45,945 nucleotides of DNA from Ruminococcaceae bacterium UBA6434. Its GTDB lineage: Bacteria > Bacillota > Clostridia > Oscillospirales > Acutalibacteraceae. Position 1 is the first letter of the stretch. The number at the start of each line of letters is the position of its first letter. The notes under the pieces were generated by a model. The model had not been told where the DNA came from. It made no database searches and saw only the letters and a program-made list of their open reading frames with translations. The DNA lies in contig DJOQ01000028.1 in NCBI GenBank assembly GCA_002437245.1, positions 1 through 45,945 of the forward strand. The letters run 5' to 3'. Positions 32,383 through 40,932 of the stretch are shown here, one piece after another. The position numbers and the translations under genes are program-made.

Positions 32383-33309
32383 ATGAGAATAGTTTTTATG
32401 GGAACTCCCGACTTTGCCGTGCCGTGTCTTAAAAGACTTGTTGATGACGGCAACGAGGTAGTCGGCGTGTTTACACAGCCCGATAAGCCGAAGGGCAGGG
32501 GATATACGCTTACTCCGCCGCCTGTCAAGGTTTTTGCCGAGGAAAACGGCATACCCGTTTTTCAGCCGGAAAGTATGCGTGACGGTGAAGCTCTCGAAAT
32601 TCTTAAAAGACTTAATCCGGAGCTTAATGTGGTTACGGCTTACGGCAAAATTTTACCGACGGAGATACTGTATTTGCCGAAATTTTGCTCAATAAACATA
32701 CACGCGTCTCTTCTGCCGAAATATCGCGGAGCGGCGCCTATACAGTGGTGCATATTAAACGGCGAAAAAGAGACCGGAGTTACATCAATGCTTATGAATG
32801 AGGGGCTTGACACCGGAGATATGCTCATTTCCGAAAAGCTCCCGATTGATGAAAATATGACTGCCGGCGAGCTTCACGATAAGCTGTCGCTGCTCGGCGC
32901 GGACGTTCTTTCAAAAACAATCAGAGCTTTGCTCAACGACAGCCTTACACCCGTAAAGCAAAACGATGATGAGAGCTGTTATTCGCCTATGCTTACAAAG
33001 GCACTTTGCCCGATTGATTTTACTAAAACGATTGATGAAGTGCACAATAAGATAAGGGGACTCTCGCCGTGGCCCACCGCAACCGCCGTGCTCGGCGGCA
33101 AGAAGGTCAAGATTCATTCTTCCGAAAAGACTGAGCTTATTTGCGGCGCTCCGGGCGAAATAACCGTATCCGACGGCGATATGTATGTTGCCTGCAAGGA
33201 CGGTAAATTGCTTAAAATTCTCGAACTTCAACCCGAGGGCAAAAAGAGGATGAGTGCCGGAGCTTTTCTTTTGGGGCATAAAATACAAAGCGGCGATTCT
33301 TTTAAATAA
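32383..33309 (+). CDS. fmt: Methionyl-tRNA formyltransferase
   Basis: A 308-residue enzyme that formylates Met-tRNA(fMet) with 10-formyltetrahydrofolate. The N-terminal domain starts MRIVFMGTPDFAVPCL and includes the folate/active-site block SLLPKYRGAAPIQW with INIHAS just before it. The C-terminal OB-like domain (about 205-308) has LSPWPTA. It lies 12 bases after def, one of the most widespread bacterial pairs. Confidence 0.97.
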   Translation: MRIVFMGTPDFAVPCLKRLVDDGNEVVGVFTQPDKPKGRGYTLTPPPVKVFAEENGIPVFQPESMRDGEALEILKRLNPELNVVTAYGKILPTEILYLPKFCSINIHASLLPKYRGAAPIQWCILNGEKETGVTSMLMNEGLDTGDMLISEKLPIDENMTAGELHDKLSLLGADVLSKTIRALLNDSLTPVKQNDDESCYSPMLTKALCPIDFTKTIDEVHNKIRGLSPWPTATAVLGGKKVKIHSSEKTELICGAPGEITVSDGDMYVACKDGKLLKILELQPEGKKRMSAGAFLLGHKIQSGDSFK

Positions 33310-33321
33310 GGGTGAAAAGAA

Positions 33322-34011
33322 ATGCCATATTATATTGATTACTATTATTTTATTCTGATAGTTCCCGTGCTGTTTATTTCGCTGATATGTCAGGCGAGAG
33401 TAAATTCCGTATATTCTAAATTTTCCCGTTTTAATAATATGAAAGGTCTGACGGGAGCCGAGGCGGCAAGACGTGTGCTCGATTTTTACGGAATACAAAA
33501 TGTCCGCATAGAGCATATCAGAGGAAAATTAAACGACCATTATGACCCGCGCGATAACGTGATAAGGCTTTCCGACGGCGTCTACGGCAGCTGCTCGGTA
33601 GCGGCAATCGGTATAGCCTGCCATGAGGCCGGTCATGCGGCGCAGCACGCCGAAAATTATACTCCGATAAAGGTTCGCAATGCGCTTCTTATGCCGTGCC
33701 AAATAGGTTCGCGTGCCGCAATTCCGCTCGCTGTAATCGGCATATTTTTGGGCTCGCAATTGCTTGTGAATATCGGGATTTTCTTCTATGTCTTTGTAAT
33801 GCTGTTTCAGCTTGTAACGCTTCCCGTTGAGTTTAACGCGAGCCGTCGTGCCGTTGATGTTATCGAAAATACCGGAATGTTATCGTATGATGAGCTCCCG
33901 GGAGCAAAACGCGTACTCAAGGCGGCGGCTATGACGTATGTTGCGTCCTTTGCGGTTTCGGCTGCAAACCTTTTGAGATTGCTGTTGCTCACAAATAATA
34001 AGAGAAGGTAA
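33322..34011 (+). CDS. Membrane zinc metallopeptidase, YugP-like
   Basis: A 229-residue membrane protein of the COG2738 type. It has an N-terminal helix (about 5-22), the zinc motif HEXXH in CHEAGHAAQHAE (about residue 110), two central helices (about 128-165) and the block VEFNASRRAVDVIE, whose Glu is the likely third zinc ligand. The substrates are unknown. It regularly lies between fmt and rsmB in Firmicutes, suggesting a housekeeping role in membrane-protein quality control, which is an inference. The ribosome site is AAGGGTG. Confidence 0.9.
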   Translation: MPYYIDYYYFILIVPVLFISLICQARVNSVYSKFSRFNNMKGLTGAEAARRVLDFYGIQNVRIEHIRGKLNDHYDPRDNVIRLSDGVYGSCSVAAIGIACHEAGHAAQHAENYTPIKVRNALLMPCQIGSRAAIPLAVIGIFLGSQLLVNIGIFFYVFVMLFQLVTLPVEFNASRRAVDVIENTGMLSYDELPGAKRVLKAAAMTYVASFAVSAANLLRLLLLTNNKRR

Positions 34012-34014
34012 TGT

Positions 34015-35292
34015 ATGAACGAAAGACAGTTAGCTTTCAAGATTCTCAACAAAATAGAACGCGACAATGCGTACTCGAATTTGACGCTGGATGCGGCTCT
34101 GCGTGAAAACGCTGCCGCTTCGGCGTCTTCTGCGTTTGTCACGGCGCTTGTTTACGGTGTTACCGAGCGTAAAATAACGCTTGACTTCATATTGTCGCGT
34201 TATCTTACAAAGCCTCTCAAAAAACTCAGACCCGAGGTGCTGACAGTTCTTCGGCTCGGTGCGTTTCAAATCTGTTTTATGGATAAAGTACCTGCTTCCG
34301 CGGCGGTAAACGAGAGTGTAAAGCTCGTGAAGGGCTGCGGATGCGCTTACGCCTCGGGGCTTGTTAATTCGGTACTGCGCAAAATTGCAAAAGACGGTTT
34401 TACATATGAAAAAACAGGCGAAAAAATTAAGGATTTGAGCATAATTTACTCGTGCCCCAAGGCGCTTGTAAGCAAATTCGTTGAGGATTACGGCGAAGAA
34501 AAAACCGAAGAAATACTTTCGTCGTCCATAGGAGCGCGCCCCGTAACCGCGAGAGTGAATACTCTTAAAGTTTCACCGGATGAGCTTATAACCTTACTTT
34601 CCGGCGAAAATACGGTTGCCGAAAAGTGCCCCGAGGACGAAAACTATATCATACTTAAAAATACCGGAGCGTTAGAAGAACTTAAAGCGTATAAAGCGGG
34701 ATTTTTCCATGTTCAGGATATCTCCTGCGGCAAGGCGGTAAAAGCGCTGTCGCCGAAAGCGGGCGATACCGTTTTCGATATGTGCTCGTCACCCGGCGGA
34801 AAAGCTTTCACGGCGGCGCAGCTTATGAAAAACAAGGGCAAAATACTCGCCTTTGACCTTTACCCTCAGCGCGTAAAGCTTTGTGAAGAGGGCGCTTTAA
34901 GGCTCGGTATAGATATAATCGAAACTAAGGTGGGCGACGCCTGCGTATTTTTGCCAGAGTATGAAAAAACGGCGGACAAAGTGCTCTGTGACGTACCCTG
35001 CTCAGGCTTCGGCATAATCGGCAGAAAGCCCGAAATACGCTACAAGGATATTGCGATTATTGACAATTTACTGCCTGTGCAGTATAATATTTTGGCAAAT
35101 GCAGCAAAATATGTAAAGAACGGCGGTACGCTTGTTTATTCAACGTGTACGCTGAGCAAAGCCGAAAATGAAGGCGTTTGTGAGAAATTCCTCGGGAATA
35201 ACGCGGAGTTCCGCAAAATATCTTTTAATACGATTATCCCGACCGAAAACGGCGGCGACGGCTTCTTCTTTGCAGTATTCGGGAGAATTTGA
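34015..35292 (+). CDS. rsmB: 16S rRNA m5C967 methyltransferase RsmB
   Basis: A 425-residue enzyme making 5-methylcytosine at 16S position 967. The N-terminal NusB-like RNA-binding domain (about 1-135) is followed by the methyltransferase domain with SAM motif DMCSSPGGKAFTAAQL and the two catalytic cysteines in CDVPCSGFG and YSTCTLSKAENE. Length is normal (about 430). It starts three bases after the peptidase gene and its stop overlaps the region of the rlmN start. Confidence 0.95.
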   Translation: MNERQLAFKILNKIERDNAYSNLTLDAALRENAAASASSAFVTALVYGVTERKITLDFILSRYLTKPLKKLRPEVLTVLRLGAFQICFMDKVPASAAVNESVKLVKGCGCAYASGLVNSVLRKIAKDGFTYEKTGEKIKDLSIIYSCPKALVSKFVEDYGEEKTEEILSSSIGARPVTARVNTLKVSPDELITLLSGENTVAEKCPEDENYIILKNTGALEELKAYKAGFFHVQDISCGKAVKALSPKAGDTVFDMCSSPGGKAFTAAQLMKNKGKILAFDLYPQRVKLCEEGALRLGIDIIETKVGDACVFLPEYEKTADKVLCDVPCSGFGIIGRKPEIRYKDIAIIDNLLPVQYNILANAAKYVKNGGTLVYSTCTLSKAENEGVCEKFLGNNAEFRKISFNTIIPTENGGDGFFFAVFGRI

Positions 35293-35294
35293 TT

Positions 35295-36335
35295 TTGAGT
35301 AAAACTGATATACGTTCTCTGTCTTTGCCGGAGCTTACGGAAAAGACGGTTTCAATGGGGCTTCCGAAATACCGTGCCGGGCAGATTTATTCCTGGCTCA
35401 ACGAAAAGGGTGCGGTATCTTTTGACGATATGACAAATATCGGCAAGCAGCTTCGAAAAACACTTGATGACGAGTTTTATATCTGCAACTGTAAAATAGA
35501 TACTAAGCTTGTCTCGCAAAAAGACGATACGGTAAAATATCTTTTTGATTTGTCCGACGGCGAATATGTTGAGAGCGTCGTTATGAAATACAAATACGGC
35601 TATACCATATGTATCTCAACTCAGCTCGGCTGTAAAATGGGCTGTTCGTTCTGCGCTTCCGCAATAGGCGGATTTAAGCGACACCTGCGTCCCTCGGAAA
35701 TGCTGTCGGAGGTAATAACGGCTCAGAACGATCTCGGCATACGCATTTCCCATATAGTGCTTATGGGTACCGGCGAGCCGCTTGACAATTACGATAACGT
35801 GATGAAGTTTTTGTCGCTTGTCACCGATGAAAACGGTCTTAATATAAGTATGCGCCACATATCGCTTTCCACTTGCGGTATAGTTCCGCGCATATATGAT
35901 TTGGCAGAAAAAAGACTCGGGCTTACTCTGTCGGTTTCGCTTCACGCGCCGAATGACAGTATCCGTTCGCGCTCTATGCCCGTAAACTTAAAGTGGAATA
36001 TCGAGGAGCTTTTAAAGGCGTGTAGGTATTATACCGAAGTCACTTCTCGCAGAATATCGTTTGAATATGCCATGATAAGCGGTCTTAACGATTCGGACGA
36101 ATGTGCGAGGGAACTCTCCGCAAGGCTTCGCGGAATGCTGTGCCACGTGAATTTAATTCCCGTAAACAACGTAAGGGAAAACAATTACGTTAGAAGCGAT
36201 AGGGAAAGGCTCAGGAGCTTTTCCGAAATATTGCAAAAAAACGGTATCAATGTTACGGTTCGCCGAACGCTTGGGAGCGACATTAACGCCTCGTGCGGTC
36301 AGCTCAGAGCCAAAAAGATAACCGATAAAAAATAA
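35295..36335 (+). CDS. rlmN: 23S rRNA/tRNA m2A methyltransferase RlmN
   Basis: A 346-residue radical SAM enzyme making 2-methyladenosine at 23S A2503 and in tRNAs. The cluster motif CX3CX2C is at Cys113, Cys117 and Cys120 (GCKMGCSFCAS). The second catalytic cysteine is in GSDINASCGQLR at the C-terminus, and the LMGTGEPLDNYDNV block is the SAM-binding region. TTG 35295 is preferred over TTG 35289 because GGGAGA then has an 8-base spacer. It follows rsmB without a gap. Confidence 0.95.
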   Translation: MSKTDIRSLSLPELTEKTVSMGLPKYRAGQIYSWLNEKGAVSFDDMTNIGKQLRKTLDDEFYICNCKIDTKLVSQKDDTVKYLFDLSDGEYVESVVMKYKYGYTICISTQLGCKMGCSFCASAIGGFKRHLRPSEMLSEVITAQNDLGIRISHIVLMGTGEPLDNYDNVMKFLSLVTDENGLNISMRHISLSTCGIVPRIYDLAEKRLGLTLSVSLHAPNDSIRSRSMPVNLKWNIEELLKACRYYTEVTSRRISFEYAMISGLNDSDECARELSARLRGMLCHVNLIPVNNVRENNYVRSDRERLRSFSEILQKNGINVTVRRTLGSDINASCGQLRAKKITDKK

Positions 36336-36359
36336 CTTGTGGAAAAGAGGTGATCTGTC

Positions 36360-37088
36360 GTGAAAATAGTTGCAAAAACCGACGTGGGTATGGTTCGTGA
36401 GAGCAATCAGGATTCATACACTACCGGTGAGTTGCCCGACGGCGTAGCATGGGCCGTGGTCTGTGACGGTATGGGCGGCGCTGCCGGAGGAAACGTGGCT
36501 TCGTCCACAGCGGTAAAAGTCATAGCCGAGCAGATCACATCTTCATTCAGACCGGGTATGAGTGCAAATTCCATCAAAAATATGATGGTATCTGCCATAA
36601 ATGCCGCCAACATCAGCGTATATGACATAAGTTGTTCAAATTCGGAGCTTTCCGGTATGGGTACTACCGTAGTGTGCGCCATCGTTATGGAGCATACGGC
36701 GTATATAGCTCACGCCGGAGACAGCAGAGCGTATCTTGTTTCGCACGGTGTTTTAACTCAGCTCACGCGCGACCATTCGGTTGTGCAGGAACTTGTGGAG
36801 CACGGCAAGATAACAGCTCTTGAGGCAAAAAGGCATCCGAATAAGAATATAATAACGCGCGCCGTCGGCGTAAGCCGCGAAATCCTTGTGGATTTCTGCG
36901 AGCAGGAAATAAAAGACGGCGATGTGCTTTTACTTTGCACGGACGGTCTTACAAATTTCGTCGAACCCGATGAAATGTGCGACCTTACTAAAGACGATAT
37001 GTTCTATGAGTTTGCCGAGCGACTTGTAAATCGGGCAAACAAAAACGGAGGCGGCGATAATGTCACCGTCGTAGCCGTTACCTATTAA
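36360..37088 (+). CDS. prpC: PP2C-type Ser/Thr phosphatase (Stp/PrpC)
   Basis: A 242-residue cytosolic metal-dependent phosphatase that reverses PrkC phosphorylation. Motifs run in order: VCDGMGGAAGG, SGMGTTVVCA, AHAGDSRAYLV, TRDHSVVQELVEHG, LLLCTDGLTNFV and GGGDNVTVVAV; the Asp residues hold two manganese ions. The start is GTG 36360 after AAGAGGTG. It is 15 bases upstream of prkC, the standard kinase/phosphatase pair controlling growth, wall synthesis and dormancy exit. Confidence 0.96.
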   Translation: MKIVAKTDVGMVRESNQDSYTTGELPDGVAWAVVCDGMGGAAGGNVASSTAVKVIAEQITSSFRPGMSANSIKNMMVSAINAANISVYDISCSNSELSGMGTTVVCAIVMEHTAYIAHAGDSRAYLVSHGVLTQLTRDHSVVQELVEHGKITALEAKRHPNKNIITRAVGVSREILVDFCEQEIKDGDVLLLCTDGLTNFVEPDEMCDLTKDDMFYEFAERLVNRANKNGGGDNVTVVAVTY

Positions 37089-37103
37089 AAGGAGTGATCA
37101 TTT

Positions 37104-39290
37104 TTGGAGAATTACTGCGGTAAAAGACTTGACGGCAGATATGAAATCAGAGAAATTATCGGCGTAGGCGGTATGGCTGTGGTCTACAAGGCTTACGACA
37201 TTATTGACGACAGGATAGTTGCGATTAAAATACTAAAAGAGGAATTTCTCGCAAACGATGAATTTCGCCGTCGTTTTAAAAACGAATCAAAGGCTATTGC
37301 CGTTTTATCACACCCCAATATAGTCAAGGTGTATGACGTCAGCTTCGGCGACAGACTTCAGTATATAGTCATGGAGTATATTGAGGGCATAACTCTTAAA
37401 GAATATATAGAGCAGCAAAAGGTTATAAACTGGAAAGAGGCTGTTCACTTCGTAACGCAGATTTTAAAAGCGCTTCAGCATGCGCATGATAAGGGAATTG
37501 TCCACAGAGACGTTAAACCGCAGAATATCATGCTTTTGCAGGACGGCACAATTAAGGTAACGGACTTCGGCATTGCCCGTTTCTGCCGCGGCGATACGCG
37601 CACCATGACCGAAAATGCAATAGGCTCCGTTCACTATATAAGCCCCGAGCAGGCGAGAGGCGAGATAACCGACGATAAGGCAGATATTTATTCCGTAGGC
37701 GTTGTTATGTACGAAATGCTTACGGGTCAGCTCCCGTTTCAGTCGGACAGCGCTGTTTCCGTAGCGATAATGCAGCTTCAGCAGGAGGCTAAACGTCCGC
37801 GTGAGATAAATCCCGATATTCCGCTCGGCCTTGAACAGATTACCTTGCGTGCCATGCAGAAAAATCCCAAGGACCGCTATCATTCGGCAGCCGAAATGCT
37901 TGTTGACCTCGACGCATTCCGCCGCAATCCGTCCATAAAATTCGATTATGATTATTTTGTCGATAACGAACCCACAAAGTTTGTTGACTCAAAGGCTGTA
38001 AACGGTGCCGCGGTAAGACAGCCTGCTGCCGGCGAGCGCAGACCCGTATCTTCCGCCGCAGACGGCGACGACGATAAAAATGACGAGGATAAACCCGCCA
38101 ATAAGACCGTGCCGATACTTATCGGTATAATAGCCGGTCTTGTTGTTATTGCCGCAATAGTTACCGGTATACTTCTCGGCCGCAATGTTAAAAAGGTTGA
38201 AGTGCCCAATTTCGTAGGTAAAAATTATATCGACGATATAATGTCAAACGCCGAATATAACGACGACTTTAAGTTTGAGACCGAATCGGTTTACAGCACC
38301 GATGCGGAGCCGGGCGTTGTAATCAAGCAGACTCCCGACGCCGGCACAAAACTTCGCAAGGGTAAAACCGTAAAACTTCAGATAGCTTATAACGACGACA
38401 GCGTTAAGATAGAGGGCATTATAGGTCTTTCGTCCGATGACGCCGAGCAAAAGCTTAAAAAAGCAGGATTTACCACAAAGATAATAACGAGTTATCAGAA
38501 AAATGTTACCCCGGGTCTTGTATTCGATTCATATCCCACAGAGGGTTCTTATGCCGAAAAAGGCTCGCTTGTAACGCTTTACGTTTCAACCGATAAGAAT
38601 TCAAATTCCGTAAAGGTTCCGTCTGTTGAGGGCTACAGCGCAGATGTTGCAAAGCAGCTCATAGAGGCGGCAGGCCTTAAAGCCAAGGTTACCGAAACCG
38701 ACAGCGACAAGCCGAAGGGCACGGTAATAAATCAGAATCCGGCAGGAGATTCCGAAGCGGATTCGGGTTCTACCGTTGAAATAGTTATAAGCAGCGGTAC
38801 CCCAGCGAGCACTACTGCCAGCGTAACCGTAAATCTTCCCAATCTCTCGGGCAGCAGCACGGGCACCGTTAAGATTTATCTTAACAGCGATCTTTACGCT
38901 ACCTATACCGACGTGCTTTTAAACGGCGGCACAAAGACATATGAGATTTCCGGTAAGGGCGCAAACCAAAAATACATCATATTCATTAACGACCAGAACG
39001 TACAGGAGGGTAAAATCGACTTCACCCAGACTCCAGCAAAGGTAAGCGATATTAAAAACGGTTCTTACGACGACAAGGTTGCTCTTCCCAACGTAGTCGG
39101 CAAAGATGTTTCCGAAGCCAAAAAGACTCTTGAAACGTCCGGCTTTACAAATGTTAAGGTAGTCGACGAAAGCGGAAATTCGGCTTCCGCCGGCAAGGTA
39201 GAGAGTATGACTCCGAGCGGCGGCGGAAAAGTATCTCCGTCCACAGAAATTAAATTGGTTGTCAAATCCGCAACGCCTGATAACGGATGA
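37104..39290 (+). CDS. prkC: Membrane Ser/Thr kinase with PASTA domains (PrkC)
   Basis: A 728-residue Hanks-type kinase. The cytoplasmic kinase domain (about 10-275) has a glycine loop GVGGMAVVYKA, Lys42, HRDVKPQN (134-141) and DFG (154-156). A charged juxtamembrane segment leads to one helix (336-359), then the outside part: PASTA 1 (about 365-435), 2 (436-503), 3 (504-570), an inserted beta-rich stretch (about 571-660) and PASTA 4 (661-725). PASTA domains sense muropeptides or lipid II. The insertion between repeats 3 and 4 is unusual. The start is TTG 37104 after AAAGGAGTG. Confidence 0.95.
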   Translation: MENYCGKRLDGRYEIREIIGVGGMAVVYKAYDIIDDRIVAIKILKEEFLANDEFRRRFKNESKAIAVLSHPNIVKVYDVSFGDRLQYIVMEYIEGITLKEYIEQQKVINWKEAVHFVTQILKALQHAHDKGIVHRDVKPQNIMLLQDGTIKVTDFGIARFCRGDTRTMTENAIGSVHYISPEQARGEITDDKADIYSVGVVMYEMLTGQLPFQSDSAVSVAIMQLQQEAKRPREINPDIPLGLEQITLRAMQKNPKDRYHSAAEMLVDLDAFRRNPSIKFDYDYFVDNEPTKFVDSKAVNGAAVRQPAAGERRPVSSAADGDDDKNDEDKPANKTVPILIGIIAGLVVIAAIVTGILLGRNVKKVEVPNFVGKNYIDDIMSNAEYNDDFKFETESVYSTDAEPGVVIKQTPDAGTKLRKGKTVKLQIAYNDDSVKIEGIIGLSSDDAEQKLKKAGFTTKIITSYQKNVTPGLVFDSYPTEGSYAEKGSLVTLYVSTDKNSNSVKVPSVEGYSADVAKQLIEAAGLKAKVTETDSDKPKGTVINQNPAGDSEADSGSTVEIVISSGTPASTTASVTVNLPNLSGSSTGTVKIYLNSDLYATYTDVLLNGGTKTYEISGKGANQKYIIFINDQNVQEGKIDFTQTPAKVSDIKNGSYDDKVALPNVVGKDVSEAKKTLETSGFTNVKVVDESGNSASAGKVESMTPSGGGKVSPSTEIKLVVKSATPDNG

Positions 39291-40177
39291 GTATGAGCGA
39301 GATATTAAACGGTAAAATTATAAAAGGTATTGGCGGCTTCTATTATGTTGAAGCCGCCAATCAAGTATATGAATGTAAGGCGCGCGGAGTTTTTCGCAAG
39401 GAAAAAATAACGCCCCTTTGCGGCGACAGCGTCACTATATCCGTAAACGACGGAGCCGAAAATACAATCGATGAAATACATCCGCGCAAAAATCAGCTTA
39501 CAAGACCGCCGGTTGCCAATATAGATAATCTGATAATTGTGGCGTCAACCGTTAAACCGCGCCCGTCAACTCTGGTTATTGATAAATTGATAGCCGTTGC
39601 GGAGCATAAAAACATAGAGCCTGTTATAGTCATAACAAAAGACGATTTGTCGCCTGCCGATGAGCTTGTTTCTGTTTACAAAAACGCAGGTTTTGTCTCC
39701 GTTGCGGTTTCAAACGAAACAGGTGAGGGCGTCGATGAGGTCAGAAAATTGCTTTGCGGAAAAACAAGCGCTTTTACAGGAAATTCGGGAGTCGGAAAAA
39801 CTTCTCTTTTAAACAGGATTGCTCCCGAACTGAAGCTTGCCACCTCCGCGATAAGCGAGAAACTCGGCAGAGGGCGCCACACCACGCGTGAAGCGGAGCT
39901 TTTTTCGGCGGCAGGCGGATATATAGCGGATACACCAGGCTTTTCGTCGCTTGAACTTCCGATGATAAGCTCAATAGATAAGAGTGAGCTTCCGTATTGC
40001 TTCCGTGAATTCAGAAAATATCTCGGGTCGTGCAAATTTACCACCTGCAGTCATACGTGCGACAAGGGCTGTAAGATTATAGAGGCGGTTAACAACGGCG
40101 AAATCGAAAAGAGCCGCCACGAGAGCTATAAAGCTATATATAACGAGATTAAGGATATAAAGGAATGGCAGAAATGA
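39287..40177 (+). CDS. rsgA: Ribosome small-subunit-dependent GTPase RsgA
   Basis: A 296-residue circularly permuted GTPase for late 30S maturation. An N-terminal OB domain (about 1-65) is followed by G4 (ITKDD), then the P-loop GNSGVGKTSLL and G3 (DTPGFSSLE), the permuted order. The C-terminal zinc finger is in CKFTTCSHTCDKGC. ATG 39287 overlaps the prkC stop; ATG 39293 is the alternative. The rpe gene that often separates rsgA from thiN is absent. Confidence 0.96.
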   Translation: MSMSEILNGKIIKGIGGFYYVEAANQVYECKARGVFRKEKITPLCGDSVTISVNDGAENTIDEIHPRKNQLTRPPVANIDNLIIVASTVKPRPSTLVIDKLIAVAEHKNIEPVIVITKDDLSPADELVSVYKNAGFVSVAVSNETGEGVDEVRKLLCGKTSAFTGNSGVGKTSLLNRIAPELKLATSAISEKLGRGRHTTREAELFSAAGGYIADTPGFSSLELPMISSIDKSELPYCFREFRKYLGSCKFTTCSHTCDKGCKIIEAVNNGEIEKSRHESYKAIYNEIKDIKEWQK

Positions 40178-40806
40178 GTAATAAAAGCTGCGTAATTGTC
40201 GCCGCAGGAAATATTGACGATGTTTCGGCGATAAAGACCTTTGCAGACAGCGCCGATTTTGTTATTGCCGCCGATGCAGGTTATGTTTATTGCCGCAAAG
40301 CCGGAGTTGAGCCGGATTTGTTTGTGGGTGATTATGATTCTTCAAAAAAGCCGGAAACGCAAAAAGAGCTTATTGCCCTGAATCCCATAAAGGATGCAAC
40401 GGATACCGAAACCGCTCTCACGGTGGCGGAAAAGAGGGGATATAAGGAAATTACTCTTTTGGGAGCGCTCGGCGGCAGAGTAGACCATACTTTGGCAAAC
40501 ATAATATTAATCGCACAAGCAAAGCAGCGCGGCACTGATTTAACAATAATCGATTCTCATCATAAAATATTTGCCGTCAAAAATGAGAGCGTCACAATAA
40601 AGCGCAAGTCGGCAAAATACTATCTGTCGGTATTTTCTGTCGGCGGCGACAGCATAGTTTCGGAGAGCGGAGTGTACTATCCGCTTTCGGATTATGCTCT
40701 TTCACCGTTTTCGGCACTCGGAGTCAGTAATGAAATAACCTCCGACGAAGCTGTAATAACGGTAAAAAAAGGAACGGTTATAATAGTTGAAGCGGACAGG
40801 CTTTGA
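40174..40806 (+). CDS. thiN: Thiamine pyrophosphokinase
   Basis: A 210-residue enzyme transferring diphosphate from ATP to thiamine to give the cofactor thiamine pyrophosphate. The catalytic domain shows IAADAGYVYCRKAG, PDLFVGDYDSS, the DATDTETALTVAEKRG block and LLGALGGRVDHTLANI; the C-terminal thiamine-binding domain follows. The ATG at 40174 has AAGGA nine bases upstream; ATG 40165 abuts that site. It overlaps rsgA by a few bases and ends the long operon; no strong terminator follows it. Confidence 0.93.
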   Translation: MSNKSCVIVAAGNIDDVSAIKTFADSADFVIAADAGYVYCRKAGVEPDLFVGDYDSSKKPETQKELIALNPIKDATDTETALTVAEKRGYKEITLLGALGGRVDHTLANIILIAQAKQRGTDLTIIDSHHKIFAVKNESVTIKRKSAKYYLSVFSVGGDSIVSESGVYYPLSDYALSPFSALGVSNEITSDEAVITVKKGTVIIVEADRL

Positions 40807-40824
40807 CTTTTCATTTCTTATTTG

Positions 40825-40853
40825 TTGAAAAATTCATATTTGTATGTTAACAT
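40825..40853 (+). promoter_or_regulatory. Putative promoter of the cohesin-domain gene
   Basis: TTGAAA (40825-40830), 17 bases, TAACAT (40848-40853) with an upstream TG (extended -10). A TATAAT at 40856-40861 offers a second -10. The gene start is 80 bases downstream. Confidence 0.5.
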
Positions 40854-40862
40854 AATATAATG

Positions 40863-40891
40863 TTGGATAATACGGCTTGTGCATTATCCGA
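40863..40891 (+). other. 5' leader hairpin of the cohesin-domain gene
   Basis: TTGGATAAT (40863-40871) pairs with ATTATCCGA (40883-40891), nine pairs with one G-T wobble and an 11-base loop, at the expected mRNA 5' end. No T-tract follows. It may stabilise the transcript. Confidence 0.4.
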
Positions 40892-40932
40892 ACGCTTGCA
40901 AATTTGTTAATATGATTCTTTCGGAGGACCCT

